Assembly: GCF_031846415.1 (NCBI RefSeq)
Contig: NZ_JAVRHT010000001.1
Location: 1 to 64,000 of the forward strand
From: Rubrivirga litoralis
GTDB lineage: Bacteria > Bacteroidota > Rhodothermia > Rhodothermales > Rubricoccaceae
Length of the DNA stretch: 64,000 bases
Direction of reading: 5' to 3'
In this document: positions 25,803 through 34,889 of the stretch, in pieces
Layout of the letters: each line of letters opens with the position of its first letter
How positions within the stretch are numbered: the stretch's first letter is position 1
Made by a program: the position numbers and the translations under genes
Notes under the pieces: generated by a model
Seen by the model: only the letters and a program-made list of their open reading frames with translations
Database searches by the model: none
Told to the model about the DNA's origin: nothing

Positions 25803-27302
25803 ATGCGCCGTCTGCTCCTGCTCGCCGTCCTCACGGCGCTCGCCGCCCCGCCCGCGGCCGCCCAGTTCCTGGCCCCCGACACCGTCGGCACGCCGCTCAC
25901 GCTGGCCGAGGCCATCCGCCTGGCCGTCGAGCAGAGCCCCGAGGTCCGGCGGTCCGAGCTCGCCGACCGCTCGCTGGGGTCGGCCGTGCGCGCGGCGCGG
26001 GCGGGGCGGCTGCCCACGCTCCAGGCCAGAGTGACGCCGCAGCAGAGCTACGGGCTCGCGTTCGACCAGACGACGGGGCAGGTCGCGTCGCAGACCGTCG
26101 AGCAGGCCGGGTTCAGCGTGTTCGGGCAACTCCCGATCTACGACGGCGGCCGGATCGGCGCGACCATTCGCCAGGTCGAGCTCGAGCGCGACGCCACGGC
26201 AGCCGGCCTCGAACGGACGCGGCAGGAGGTGGCGCTCGACGTGGCCCAGGGGTTCTTGCAGCTCCTGCTCGACCGCGAGATCGTCGAGATCCAGGCCGAG
26301 CAGCTCGCGGCCGCCGAGGGTCAGCTCGCGCGCGTGGCCGAGCTCGTCGAGGCCGGCGCCCGCCCGCGTGGCGATCTCATCGCCCAGCAGTCTGTCGTCG
26401 CCGAGCGCCAGACGGCGCTCGTCGAGGCGCGCGGAGCGGTCGCGCTCGACCGCGTGACGCTGGTCCAGGCGATCGGGCTGGACCCGGCCGGCGCCTACCG
26501 CTTTGTCGGCCCCGACGCCGAGGCGCTCGCCGTGACCGGCGCACTGGCCTACGCGCCCCGCCCCGCCCCGGCGCTCGTCGCCGCCGCCCGCGAGGGGCGG
26601 TCCGACCGCCGCGCGCAGCTCCTCCGCATCCAGGCCGCCGAGGCCGCCGTCGGCGTCGCGCGGGCGTCCGGGCGGCCGAGCCTCGCGCTCACGGGCCAGG
26701 TCGGGACCGGGTACTCCAGCCTCCAGCGCCAGCTCACCAACCCCGACGCCATCCAGCCGACCGTCCCCGTCACGCTCGCGGACGGGACCGAGGTGTTCGT
26801 CGGGGGCGCCCCGTTTACGGTCCCGACCGGCTCGCCGGCCCTGGAGCAGACGCCGTTTTTCGACCAGTTCGCCGACAACCGGAGCGGGTCGCTCGAGCTC
26901 TCGCTCACGGTCCCCATCTTCGACCGCTTCCAGACGCGGCGCGGCGTGACGGAGGCCCAGGTCGCCGTCGAGGACGCCCGGATCGCGCTCGAAACGCTGG
27001 ACCGGGCCGTCGCCGCCGACGTGCTCCAGTCGGTCGTCCAGGCCGAGACGGCGCAGGCGCGGCTCGCCGCGGCGCGGGTCCAGGCCGAAGCCGCCGCCGC
27101 CGCCCTCCGCGTCGAGCGCGACCGCTACCTGTTCGGGGCCGGCACGCTCTACGACGTGGCCGAGGCGCAGGCCCGGCTCGCCGAGGCCGAAGGCGCCCGC
27201 GCCCAGGCCGCCTACACGCTCGTCTTCCGCGTCGCCCTCGTCCGCCTCGCCGTCGGCGACGTCGACGTGGCCGGCCTCGCCGACCAGATCACCGGCGAGT
27301 AG
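25803..27302 (+). CDS. TolC-family outer-membrane efflux protein
   Basis: The 499-residue protein has a signal peptide (MRRLLLLAVLTALAAPPAAAQ) and the two repeated outer-membrane-efflux domains: long Ala/Gln/Glu-rich coiled-coil helices separated by beta segments (LTLAEAIRLAVEQSPEVRRS at the start of repeat 1, SLELSLTVPIFDRFQTRRGV in repeat 2). As a trimer it forms the outer-membrane channel of a tripartite exporter. The HlyD-like adaptor and an ABC ATPase follow on the same strand. Confidence 0.93.
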   Translation: MRRLLLLAVLTALAAPPAAAQFLAPDTVGTPLTLAEAIRLAVEQSPEVRRSELADRSLGSAVRAARAGRLPTLQARVTPQQSYGLAFDQTTGQVASQTVEQAGFSVFGQLPIYDGGRIGATIRQVELERDATAAGLERTRQEVALDVAQGFLQLLLDREIVEIQAEQLAAAEGQLARVAELVEAGARPRGDLIAQQSVVAERQTALVEARGAVALDRVTLVQAIGLDPAGAYRFVGPDAEALAVTGALAYAPRPAPALVAAAREGRSDRRAQLLRIQAAEAAVGVARASGRPSLALTGQVGTGYSSLQRQLTNPDAIQPTVPVTLADGTEVFVGGAPFTVPTGSPALEQTPFFDQFADNRSGSLELSLTVPIFDRFQTRRGVTEAQVAVEDARIALETLDRAVAADVLQSVVQAETAQARLAAARVQAEAAAAALRVERDRYLFGAGTLYDVAEAQARLAEAEGARAQAAYTLVFRVALVRLAVGDVDVAGLADQITGE

Positions 27303-27482
27303 CGGGCGGGGCGGGGTGGGAATACGAGAAGAGGCACGGAGGGGGAAGAGGCGTCTCCGCCGCCAGCGCCGCGCCGATTCCGCCCTCTCCCTCCTCTTCG
27401 CGCCCCCTCCTCTTCTCCCCCCCGCCCCGCGCAACCTCCGCCCGCCCCGCCCGTCGAGGCTCCACCCCGCCCACCCCGCCCC

Positions 27483-28925
27483 ATGAGCCCCACTAAGAAA
27501 ATCCTGATCGGCCTCGGCGTCGCCGTCGTGCTCCTCGTCGTCGTGGCCGCCCTGCTCGGCGGGGGCGACGAGGGCCTGGCCGTCGAGACGTCCGAGGCCC
27601 GCGTCCGCTCGATCACTGAGACCGTGACGGCGGCGGGGACCGTCGCCTCCGAGGTCGAGGTCGTCGTGTCGTCCGACGTGTCGGGCGAGATCGTGCTCCT
27701 GGCGGTCCAGGAGGGCGACCGCGTCGAGGCGGGCCAGCTCCTGCTCCGCATCCGCCCCGACATCTACGCCTCGCAGGTCGAGCAGGCGCAGACCCAGGTG
27801 ACGGCGGCCCAGAGCGGCGTCGGCGAGGCGCGCGGGTCGGTGGCCGAGGCCGAGCAGGCCGTGACGCAGGCGCGCGCCGACGTGGCCCAGGCGACGGCCG
27901 ACCGCGAGCGGGCCGAGCGCGCCTACAAGCGCCAGCAGGACCTGTTCGAGCGCGACGTGGTCTCGGCCGCCGACCTCGAAGCGGCGCGCGGGACGTTTGA
28001 GGTGGCCCAGGCCGCCGAGCGGTCGGCGCGCGAGCGCGTGGGCGGGGCGGAGGCCCGCGTCGCCACGTCGCGGGGCCGCGTGCGGAGCGCGCAGGCCCAG
28101 GCGCAGGGCGCTCAGGCTCAGGCCCGCGAGGCCGGCCAGCAGCTGGCCAAGACCGCCATCTACGCCCCCATCACGGGCACCGTCACCCAGCTCAACGTCG
28201 AGCTCGGCGAGCGGATCGTGGGGACGGCCCAGATGACGGGGACCGAGCTCATGCGCATCGCCCGGCTGGACGCGATGACGATGGAGATCGACGTGAACGA
28301 GAACGACGTCGTCCGCGTCGCGACCGGCGACTCGGCCCGCGTCGAGGTCGACGCCTACCCCGACGACCCGCTGGGCGGGAGCGTCGTCGAGATCGCCAAC
28401 TCGGCCCGGATCGAGAACGTGGGCACGACGCAGGCGACCACCAACTTCCCCGTCGTCGTCCGCCTCGCGGCCGTGGGCGCCGACGCGGGCGGGGCGGGCA
28501 TCAACGAGCGCCCGCGCGCGCCCGGCCCCGCCCTCCGGCCGGGCATGAGCGGGACGGTCGACATCTACACGCGGACGGTCCCGAACGCCGTCGTGGTCCC
28601 CATCCAGGCCGTGACCGTCCGCGACTTTAACGAGGTCGAGCGCGAGCGGCGGCGCCAGGCCGAGGCCGCCGGCGAGGCCATCCCCGACGCGCCGGTCCCG
28701 GACGGCGAGGACCTCCGCCGCGTCGTGTTCGTGGTCGAGGACGGCACGGCTGTCTTGCGCGAGGTCGAGACCGGCATCTCCGACGACACCCACATCGAGG
28801 TCCGCAGCGGGCTGACCGGCGGCGAGACCGTGATCTCCGGCCCGTTCCGGCTCCTCCGCACCGAGATCTCCGACGCCGACGCCGTCCGCGAGAGCGACGG
28901 GGCCGTCGTGGAGGAGGACGAGTAG
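27483..28925 (+). CDS. HlyD/MacA-type periplasmic adaptor (membrane fusion protein)
   Basis: The 480-residue protein has one N-terminal membrane helix (residues 7-27), a biotinyl-lipoyl-like domain around VVVSSDVSGEIVLLAVQEGD, a long coiled-coil hairpin (about 95-220, heptad-like Ala/Gln/Arg/Glu-rich) and the returning lipoyl half (YAPITGTVTQLNVELGERI). This is the MacA-like adaptor that links an inner-membrane ABC transporter to TolC. Gaps of 180 bases to tolC and 101 bases to the ATPase suggest one functional set even if not one tight operon. Confidence 0.92.
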   Translation: MSPTKKILIGLGVAVVLLVVVAALLGGGDEGLAVETSEARVRSITETVTAAGTVASEVEVVVSSDVSGEIVLLAVQEGDRVEAGQLLLRIRPDIYASQVEQAQTQVTAAQSGVGEARGSVAEAEQAVTQARADVAQATADRERAERAYKRQQDLFERDVVSAADLEAARGTFEVAQAAERSARERVGGAEARVATSRGRVRSAQAQAQGAQAQAREAGQQLAKTAIYAPITGTVTQLNVELGERIVGTAQMTGTELMRIARLDAMTMEIDVNENDVVRVATGDSARVEVDAYPDDPLGGSVVEIANSARIENVGTTQATTNFPVVVRLAAVGADAGGAGINERPRAPGPALRPGMSGTVDIYTRTVPNAVVVPIQAVTVRDFNEVERERRRQAEAAGEAIPDAPVPDGEDLRRVVFVVEDGTAVLREVETGISDDTHIEVRSGLTGGETVISGPFRLLRTEISDADAVRESDGAVVEEDE

Positions 28926-29026
28926 CAGGCGCCGCCCCCGCCCCGCCCCCGAGAGCGGCGGGCGGGGCGGCCCTCCTGAGCGCTCCGCCCGTTTCTCCTC
29001 CTCCCCGCCCTCCTCCCCCGCCCGCT

Positions 29027-29767
29027 ATGCCCTCCGTCATCGAGATCGACGACGTCTGGAAAACCTACTCGATGGGGACCCAGGAGGTCCACGCGCTCCG
29101 CGGGTGCTCGCTGGACGTCGACGAGGGCGAGTACGTCGCCATCATGGGGCCGTCGGGGTCGGGGAAGTCGACGCTCATGAACGTGGTCGGCTGCCTCGAC
29201 GTGCCGACGCGGGGGACGTACCGGCTGGGCGGCCGCGACGTCGGCCGGCTCTCCGACGACGAGCTCGCCGAGGTCCGCAACCGGCAGATCGGGTTCGTCT
29301 TCCAGACGTTCAACCTGCTCCCGCGGCAGGACTGCTTGCAGAACGTCGAGCTCCCGCTCGTCTACGCCGGCGTCGGTCGCCAGGAGCGGCGCGAGCGGGC
29401 GGCCGAGGCGCTCACGCAGGTCGGCCTGGGCGACCGGCTCGACCACAAGCCGAACGAGCTCTCCGGCGGCCAGCGCCAGCGCGTGGCGGTCGCGCGCGCG
29501 CTCGTGAACCGCCCCGCCATCCTCCTCGCCGACGAGCCGACGGGGAACCTGGACTCGGCGACGTCGGACGAGATCATGCGGCTGTTCGAGCTGCTGTACC
29601 GGCGCGGCAACACGCTCCTCGTGGTCACGCACGAGGACGACATCGCCGAGCACGCGCGGCGCGTGGTCCGCCTGCGCGACGGCGTCGTGGAGACGGACGT
29701 GGCCGTCGACCGCCCCGCCCTCGCCGAGCTGGGCGAGGCGGAGCTCTCGGCGGCCGAGCCGGTGTAG
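29027..29767 (+). CDS. ABC transporter ATP-binding protein (MacB/LolD-like)
   Basis: The 246-residue ATPase has Walker A GPSGSGKST (41-49), Q-loop near Gln93, signature LSGGQRQR (145-152), Walker B ILLADE (165-170) and switch His202. The sequence type (VGCLDVPTRGTY, TGNLDSATSDEIM) is that of the MacB/LolD family, which drives lipoprotein or macrolide-type export with HlyD and TolC partners. Notably the FtsX-like permease expected beside it is absent: the next gene is a DUF2306 protein. The permease may be encoded elsewhere. Confidence 0.93.
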   Translation: MPSVIEIDDVWKTYSMGTQEVHALRGCSLDVDEGEYVAIMGPSGSGKSTLMNVVGCLDVPTRGTYRLGGRDVGRLSDDELAEVRNRQIGFVFQTFNLLPRQDCLQNVELPLVYAGVGRQERRERAAEALTQVGLGDRLDHKPNELSGGQRQRVAVARALVNRPAILLADEPTGNLDSATSDEIMRLFELLYRRGNTLLVVTHEDDIAEHARRVVRLRDGVVETDVAVDRPALAELGEAELSAAEPV

Positions 29768-29847
29768 GGCGTTCGGGCGGGGCGGCGTCCGGGCGGCCGT
29801 TGAGGGCGGGGCGGCGGCTGAACCGTTTCTAACACAACGTGCAGGGA

Positions 29848-29935
29848 GGTACGGGGTACTCGGTACGAGGTACGCGAGCGCCGATGTCAGATCAGACCGT
29901 ACCTCGTACCCGGTACCTCGTACCCACCCGAAGGG
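29848..29935. repeat. Long inverted repeat of GTAC units
   Basis: The left arm (GGTACGGGGTACTCGGTACG continuing AGGTACG, 29848-29874) is nearly complementary to the right arm (CGTACCTCGTACCCGGTACC continuing TCGTACCC, 29898-29926). The loop of about 22 bases is AT-richer. It lies after the ABC ATPase and could act as a terminator. Confidence 0.6.
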
Positions 29936-30031
29936 CGGGGCGGGCGGGGTGGAGGCAGCATGAACCCTGCGGGCGGGGCGGCCCGTAGCGCACCACCCCG
30001 CCCTTTGGGTCCGCCCGCTGCCCCCGCTGCC

Positions 30032-30565
30032 ATGAGCGCCACCGCCGTTTTCCACACCGCGCTCGGAGCGCTCGCGCTCGTGACGGGCGCCGTCGTGCTG
30101 GCCCGGCCGAAGGGCGGGCCGTGGCACCGCGTCGTCGGCCGCGTCTACGTCGTCTCGATGGTCGTCCTGTGCCTCGCGTCGTTCGGGCTCCGCGACTCGA
30201 CGCCGCTGTTCCGAGGGTTCGGCGGCTTCCACGTCGCCGCGATCGTCAGCCTCGTGACCGTCTCGGCCGGGGCGTGGTCGGCGTGGCGCGGCGGGCGGAC
30301 CCAAAGGGCGGGGTGGCTCCCGTGGCACTACATGTGGATGGCGTGGTCGTACATCGGCCTCGTCATGGCGACGGGCGGCCACGTCGCGCGACCGATAGAC
30401 CTCGCCTTCCGCGACGCAGGGCTGTCGGCGAACGTGGCCGTCTGGCTGTCGGTCGCCGTCGTGTGGGGGCTCCCGCCGCTCGTCGGGCGGTGGTGGATCG
30501 CGCGGCGGCTGGCGGCCTGGGACGCGCTCGGCGCGCGCCTCGCGCCAGGGTCGGTGCCGGCCTGA
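30032..30565 (+). CDS. DUF2306 membrane protein
   Basis: The 177-residue product has about four to five hydrophobic helices and the family pattern FHTALGALALVTGAVVLARPKG, PWHRVVGRVYVVSM and WHYMWMAWSYIGLVMA with conserved histidines. The function of DUF2306 proteins is unknown. Inside the gene at 30295-30316 a copy of the extended element GGACCCAAAGGGCGGGGTGG encodes RTQRAGW between two helices. ATG 30032 is preferred over the upstream ATG 29960, whose extra residues come from repeats. Confidence 0.75.
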   Translation: MSATAVFHTALGALALVTGAVVLARPKGGPWHRVVGRVYVVSMVVLCLASFGLRDSTPLFRGFGGFHVAAIVSLVTVSAGAWSAWRGGRTQRAGWLPWHYMWMAWSYIGLVMATGGHVARPIDLAFRDAGLSANVAVWLSVAVVWGLPPLVGRWWIARRLAAWDALGARLAPGSVPA

Positions 30566-31000
30566 CCGCCCCGCCCCCGCACGCCGAGGCGCGCCTACGG
30601 ACGGGCTCGCCCCTCGACCGCCGGGACCTGCGCCGCCTCCAGCTTTTCCGTGCCGGCGTGGGCGGGGCGGGGTGGCCCGGGCGGCGCACCGGCTGCCCGG
30701 GCCAGCACGACGCGGCCTCAGAAGGGTTGCCACCTCCCCCACCCCACCGGCCGTAGCCGCTGGGCCGAGGACGAGGGCCGCCCCGCCCGAGGCCACGGCC
30801 CGGCTCGGGAATTCCCGGACGCCACCTGCAAACCAGCGCACCCGCCCCGCCCGTTCCCCGCCCCCGCCAGCGTGCGGAGGCAAGGCGGCCCGCAACCCGC
30901 CGCGCCCGCCGCGCGTCCACCGGCGGGCCGGCACGTGTCGCCGGCCGCCCCGTATGTTGCCCCGCCCCCGCGGCGCCCTCCGCCGCCCGAGACCCGATCG
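30566..31000. other. Gene-free stretch rich in dispersed elements
   Basis: These 435 bases hold several CCGCCCCGCCC/GGGCGGGGCGG copies and GC-rich hairpins (for example around 30920-30950). All reading frames look like repeat-derived Pro/Arg/Gly-rich sequence with no family resemblance. The sequence before the ATG at 31001 (CCGAGACCCGATCG) gives no clear promoter. Confidence 0.5.
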
Positions 31001-31609
31001 ATGTCCAACGACTCCAGCACCGTCCCCGAGTCGGCCCTCGCCAAGCTAGGCCACACGCTCTACCAGCGGGCGCTCGTGCGGCGCGAGGACGAAACGATTA
31101 CGGACCCCCGCGGCCAGCCCATCGGGTGGCTCCTGGACACGCGGACGCCCATGCTCGACGGCGAGGTGTTCGCCGAGGCCGGCACGGTGCTCGCTGACCG
31201 GCTCCGAGCGCGCGGGATCGAGCAGGTGGCCGGGTTCGGCTACGGGGCGTTCCCGCTCGTGACCGCCGTGCTCCCGCACGGGACGGGCGAGCAGCCGTTC
31301 GTCGGCGGCTTTATCCGCGAGCGGCGCAAGCCGTACGGGCGCCGCCGGCTCGTCGAGGGGCCGCTCGACCGGACCAAGCCGGTCGCCCTCATGGACGACA
31401 TCCTCAACAGCGGGCGGAGCGCGGCCCGCGCCGTAGCGCTCCTCCGCAGCGACGGGTTCCAGGTGGCCGGCGTGATGACGCTGTTCAACTTTACCTGGAG
31501 CGGGGGGCGGGCGCGGCTCGAAGGCGACGGCCTGTGGGTCGAGTCGCTCCTCGAACTCAACCTCCGCGAGACGGCCCGGGCGGCGGTCCCGTCCGGCGAC
31601 ACCGCCTGA
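31001..31609 (+). CDS. Phosphoribosyltransferase, orotate phosphoribosyltransferase-like
   Basis: The 202-residue protein shows the type I PRTase PRPP-binding loop VALMDDILNSGRSA at about residues 127-140, with the paired acidic residues, and the N-terminal half WLLDTRTPMLDGEVFAEAG resembles OPRT-like proteins. It may act in pyrimidine synthesis or salvage, but PyrE identity is not certain. tatC follows 7 bases after its stop codon. Confidence 0.75.
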   Translation: MSNDSSTVPESALAKLGHTLYQRALVRREDETITDPRGQPIGWLLDTRTPMLDGEVFAEAGTVLADRLRARGIEQVAGFGYGAFPLVTAVLPHGTGEQPFVGGFIRERRKPYGRRRLVEGPLDRTKPVALMDDILNSGRSAARAVALLRSDGFQVAGVMTLFNFTWSGGRARLEGDGLWVESLLELNLRETARAAVPSGDTA

Positions 31610-31616
31610 GCGCGCG

Positions 31617-32576
31617 ATGGACGTCTGGCGCTCCCGGTCGTCGCGCTCCGCCGCCGAGACCGGCGACGGGGCCTCTGACCTCCCCGTCCCGGCTCACCGC
31701 GCCGGCGTCCGGCTCGACCAGACGCCGCCGCCGCCGCCGCCGGACGCGGTGACCGTCGCGGGCGGGGCGGGCGCGCTCCCGGACCCGATGGCGCCGCAGC
31801 CGGGCGAGATGCCGTTCCTCGACCACCTCGAGGAGCTCCGCTGGCGGATCTTCAAGGCGCTCGGCGGCATCGCCGTGTGCTCAGTCCTCTGCCTGTTCTT
31901 CGCCGGGTGGATCGTGGGCGACGTGCTGCTCGGCCCGACGAAGCCGTCGTTCTTCATGTACGACGTGCTCGGGCTGGACCCGGTCGAGGTGACGCTCCAG
32001 AACCGGACGATCACGGGCCAGTTTTTCGCCTACTTCGGGACCGTCCTCGCGACGGGCATCGTGCTGGGGTCGCCCATCGTGGTGTACCAGGTGTGGAAGT
32101 TTATCGAGCCCGGGCTGTACCCGCAGGAGCGGCAGGGGCTGAGGTTCGCGTCCGTGTTCGCGACCGGCTTCTTCGTGACCGGCATCGCGTTCGGGTACCT
32201 CGTGATCGCGCCGATCGCGCTCCAGTTTTTCGCCCAGTTCCAGGTGGCGGAGACGATCGTCAACGAGTTCGACATCTCGCGCTACTTCTCGATGCTCCTG
32301 ACGTGGTCGTTCGGGGCCGGCGTCCTGTTCGAGCTCCCGGTCGTCGTCGTGGTCCTGACCAAGCTGGGCGTCGTCTCCTCGGAGCTCCTGCGGACCGGGC
32401 GGCGCTACGCGCTCGTCATCATCCTGGTCCTCTCGGCGTTCCTCACCCCGCCCGACCCGCTCAGCCAGGTCATCCTGGCGGTCCCGCTGCTCCTGCTCTA
32501 CGAGCTCTCGATCCTGCTCGCCCGCGTGGTCGAGAAGCGCGACGCCGAGGCGCTCGCCGAGGGCGGGGCGGCGTAG
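31617..32576 (+). CDS. tatC: Sec-independent translocase subunit TatC
   Basis: The 319-residue protein carries the TatC signature FLDHLEELRWRI (about residues 67-78), six transmembrane helices and a conserved periplasmic Pro/Glu region (KFIEPGLYPQER). It forms the receptor of the twin-arginine pathway that exports folded proteins. The start is debatable: from ATG 31617 there is a 57-residue Pro-rich N-terminal extension with good third-position GC bias and one GGGCGGGGCGG copy, while ATG 31788 would give the usual short N terminus. The close 7-base spacing to the upstream PRTase favours the long form. No tatA/B is seen nearby. Confidence 0.92.
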   Translation: MDVWRSRSSRSAAETGDGASDLPVPAHRAGVRLDQTPPPPPPDAVTVAGGAGALPDPMAPQPGEMPFLDHLEELRWRIFKALGGIAVCSVLCLFFAGWIVGDVLLGPTKPSFFMYDVLGLDPVEVTLQNRTITGQFFAYFGTVLATGIVLGSPIVVYQVWKFIEPGLYPQERQGLRFASVFATGFFVTGIAFGYLVIAPIALQFFAQFQVAETIVNEFDISRYFSMLLTWSFGAGVLFELPVVVVVLTKLGVVSSELLRTGRRYALVIILVLSAFLTPPDPLSQVILAVPLLLLYELSILLARVVEKRDAEALAEGGAA

Positions 32577-32692
32577 GGGGCTCGGTGCGGTCGCCGCTGG
32601 GCACCGGCGGGTGCGCACTCCCACGGCCGCACGACCGCCCCGCCCGTCGCGTTCAGACCGCCCCGCCCGCCCCGCCCTTTGGGTCCGCCCGG

Positions 32693-34330
32693 ATGACCGT
32701 TCGCCGCCTCACCCCGCTCCTCCTGCTCCTCGCGCTCGCGCCGCCGGCCGCGGCCCAGGCCGAGGGCGACCTGTTCGCGATCCGCAAGAGCTTCGGCCTG
32801 TTCGGGTCGATCTACGAGGCGCTCGCGTCCGAGTACGTCGACGCCGTCGACGCCGAGCGGCTGATGCGGACCGGGATCGGCGCCATGACGAACGCGCTCG
32901 ACCCGTACACGGTCTACTACGACGAGGCGACGGCCGCGGCCAGCCGGCTCCAGCAGCAGGGCGAGGTGGGCGGGGTCGGCGTGGTGCTTGCCGAGCGGGG
33001 CGGCGGGCTCGTGGTCTCGTCCGTGCTCGACGGGTCGGACGCCGAGGCGCAGGGGCTCCGGCCCGGCGACGCCGTCGTCTCGGTTGCGGGGCAGCCGGGC
33101 GGGGCGGTCTCGGCCGAGCGCGCCAACGCGCTCCTCCGCGGCGACCCGGGCACGAGCGTGCCCATCGAGGTCGAGCGCGAGGGCGAGGCCGAGCCGCTCC
33201 GGTTCGTGCTCGTCCGCGCCGGCGAGGAGCGCTCGGACGTGACGTACTCGGGCTTCGTGGGCGACGTCGCAGAGGGCGTGGGCTACGTCCGCCTCGGGCG
33301 GTTTATGCAGGAGGCGGCGGGGCAGGTGACGGACGCCGTCGAGGCGCTCCAGGCGCAGGGCGAGCTCCGGGCGCTCGTCCTGGACCTGCGCGGCAACCCG
33401 GGCGGGCTGCTCGACCAGGCCGTCGCGCTGAGCGGCGTGTTCCTGCCTGAGGGCGCCGTCGTGACGGCTACGCAGGGCCGCTCGCGGGGCACGGACCGGA
33501 CGTACACGACGGGCACCGCCCCGCTCCTGCCGGACCTGCCCGTGGCCGTGCTCGTGGACGGGGCGAGCGCGTCGGCGTCGGAGATCGTGGCCGGCGCGCT
33601 CCAGGACCACGACCGCGGCGTGGTCGTCGGCGAGACGACGTACGGGAAGGGGCTCGTCCAGGTCGTCCGCCCGATGCCGTACGGGACGGCGCTCAAGCTG
33701 ACCGTCAGCCGCTACACGACGCCGGCGGGCCGCGAGATCCAGCGCTTGAGCTACGCGCAGGGCGAGCGGGCCGCGGCCGTCCCCGACTCGCTCCGGCGCG
33801 CGTTCCAGACGCGGGCGGGGCGGACCGTCCGCAGCGGCGGCGGCATCGAGCCGGACGTGCCGGTGTCGCTGGGCGCGGAGAGCGAGCTCGAGCGGGCGCT
33901 CGTGCGCTCGGCCGCGTTCCTCCGCTTTGCCAACCGCTACGCCGCGGACCACCCCGCCCTGCCCGACGACTTCCGCGTGGACGGCCCGGTCTACGACGCG
34001 TTCGAGGCGTTCGTCGAGTCCGAGGGCGTCGCCTATCGCACCGACGCTGAGCGCGCCGCCGACGCGCTCGCGGCCGACCTCGACGCGACGGGCTACAGCA
34101 GCGCCGAGCGCCCGCTCGCCGATCTCCGGCAGGCCATCGAGCGCGAAAAGGCCCGCGACTTCGAGCGCCACGCGCCGCGCCTCCAGGCGCAGCTCCGCCA
34201 CGAGATCCTCTCGCGCTACCTCGGGCAGCGGGACCAAACGGTGGCCGAGCTGGGCCGGGACCCCGTCCTGGAGGCCGCCCGCCGCCTGCTTCTCGACCCG
34301 GCCGCCTACGCGCGAACGCTCGGCCGGTAG
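32693..34330 (+). CDS. S41-family C-terminal processing peptidase (CtpA/Prc type)
   Basis: The 545-residue protein has a signal peptide (LLLLLALAPPAAAQA), an N-terminal helical domain, a PDZ domain (about residues 90-165: GVGVVLAERGGGLVVSSVLD) and the S41 catalytic core with the serine in DGASASASEIVAGAL and the lysine in TTYGKGLVQ, about 25 residues later. It cleaves C-terminal ends of periplasmic proteins. The C-terminal 150 residues are a helical extension typical of Bacteroidota members. Start ATG 32693 lies directly after an extended element copy. Confidence 0.93.
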   Translation: MTVRRLTPLLLLLALAPPAAAQAEGDLFAIRKSFGLFGSIYEALASEYVDAVDAERLMRTGIGAMTNALDPYTVYYDEATAAASRLQQQGEVGGVGVVLAERGGGLVVSSVLDGSDAEAQGLRPGDAVVSVAGQPGGAVSAERANALLRGDPGTSVPIEVEREGEAEPLRFVLVRAGEERSDVTYSGFVGDVAEGVGYVRLGRFMQEAAGQVTDAVEALQAQGELRALVLDLRGNPGGLLDQAVALSGVFLPEGAVVTATQGRSRGTDRTYTTGTAPLLPDLPVAVLVDGASASASEIVAGALQDHDRGVVVGETTYGKGLVQVVRPMPYGTALKLTVSRYTTPAGREIQRLSYAQGERAAAVPDSLRRAFQTRAGRTVRSGGGIEPDVPVSLGAESELERALVRSAAFLRFANRYAADHPALPDDFRVDGPVYDAFEAFVESEGVAYRTDAERAADALAADLDATGYSSAERPLADLRQAIEREKARDFERHAPRLQAQLRHEILSRYLGQRDQTVAELGRDPVLEAARRLLLDPAAYARTLGR

Positions 34331-34352
34331 CCGCCCCGCCCGGGCGGGGCGG
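34331..34352. terminator. Perfect 22-base palindrome of two opposed elements
   Basis: CCGCCCCGCCC followed directly by GGGCGGGGCGG fills the whole gap between two convergent stop codons (S41 peptidase and the DUF2283 gene). It is a pure hairpin without loop bases and probably a two-way terminator. It shows the element used head to head. Confidence 0.65.
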
Positions 34353-34559
34353 TCACGCGACCAGCGCCGGGATCTTCGTGACGGAGAACGACCCGAGGTC
34401 GGCCCGCTCGCTCGCGTGCTCGACGGTGATTCCGAGCACGTCCCCCGCCTCGTCGTAGTCCAGCACAACGTCGGGAGCCACTTCTGCAGCATCGGCGCCC
34501 GTCCCCGTGCGGAGCGCGATGTAGAGCGTGTCGGTATCGGGGTAATACTCGAACGTCAC
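34353..34559 (-). CDS. DUF2283 small protein
   Basis: The 68-residue protein (YYPDTDTLYIALRTG, DVVLDYDEAGDVLGITVEHA) has the DUF2283 pattern. Members are often encoded next to another small gene in a toxin-antitoxin-like arrangement, but no activity is established. It starts with GTG overlapping the stop of the upstream gene by four bases (GTGA), so the two are translationally coupled. Confidence 0.85.
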   Translation of the reverse strand: MTFEYYPDTDTLYIALRTGTGADAAEVAPDVVLDYDEAGDVLGITVEHASERADLGSFSVTKIPALVA

Positions 34560-34795
34560 GGCGAGTCCGGTTTGAAGGAGCGGTCGGGGAAAGCGTTGTG
34601 GAGCGTCAGGCCGTCTGGCAACGTCACGACGCGGAGGTGCTTGCCTAGATCGTCAATGTATCGCCAGTGCCGGATGCGTCCGTCGGGCTGAACCTCAGTC
34701 GCTTCGGGATCGCGGACGGCGAGTTCACACCACTCGAGTCGGATGTAAGGGCGGCCCTCAAGGACTCGGCGGTCGAAGTACGCAGTCCGATCCAT
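34556..34795 (-). CDS. Small protein paired with DUF2283, possible toxin-like partner
   Basis: The 79-residue product (YFDRRVLEGRPYIRLEWCELAV, in pieces; GRIRHWRYIDDLGKHLRVVTL; HNAFPDRSFKP) has the look of small RelE/DUF4258-like proteins found before DUF2283 genes in cyanobacteria and others. I cannot assign a function. It is the first gene of the two-gene unit with the DUF2283 protein. Codon bias is weaker than in the neighbouring genes, which may mean transfer. Confidence 0.7.
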   Translation of the reverse strand: MDRTAYFDRRVLEGRPYIRLEWCELAVRDPEATEVQPDGRIRHWRYIDDLGKHLRVVTLPDGLTLHNAFPDRSFKPDSP

Positions 34796-34889
34796 GTGGA
34801 CAAGCTACTGCGGGAGCCCGATTCGCTCCGTCTACTGGGGCGGGGCGGCGGGTAGCTTGGGCCGCCCCGCCCCAGAACCACCCCGCCCC

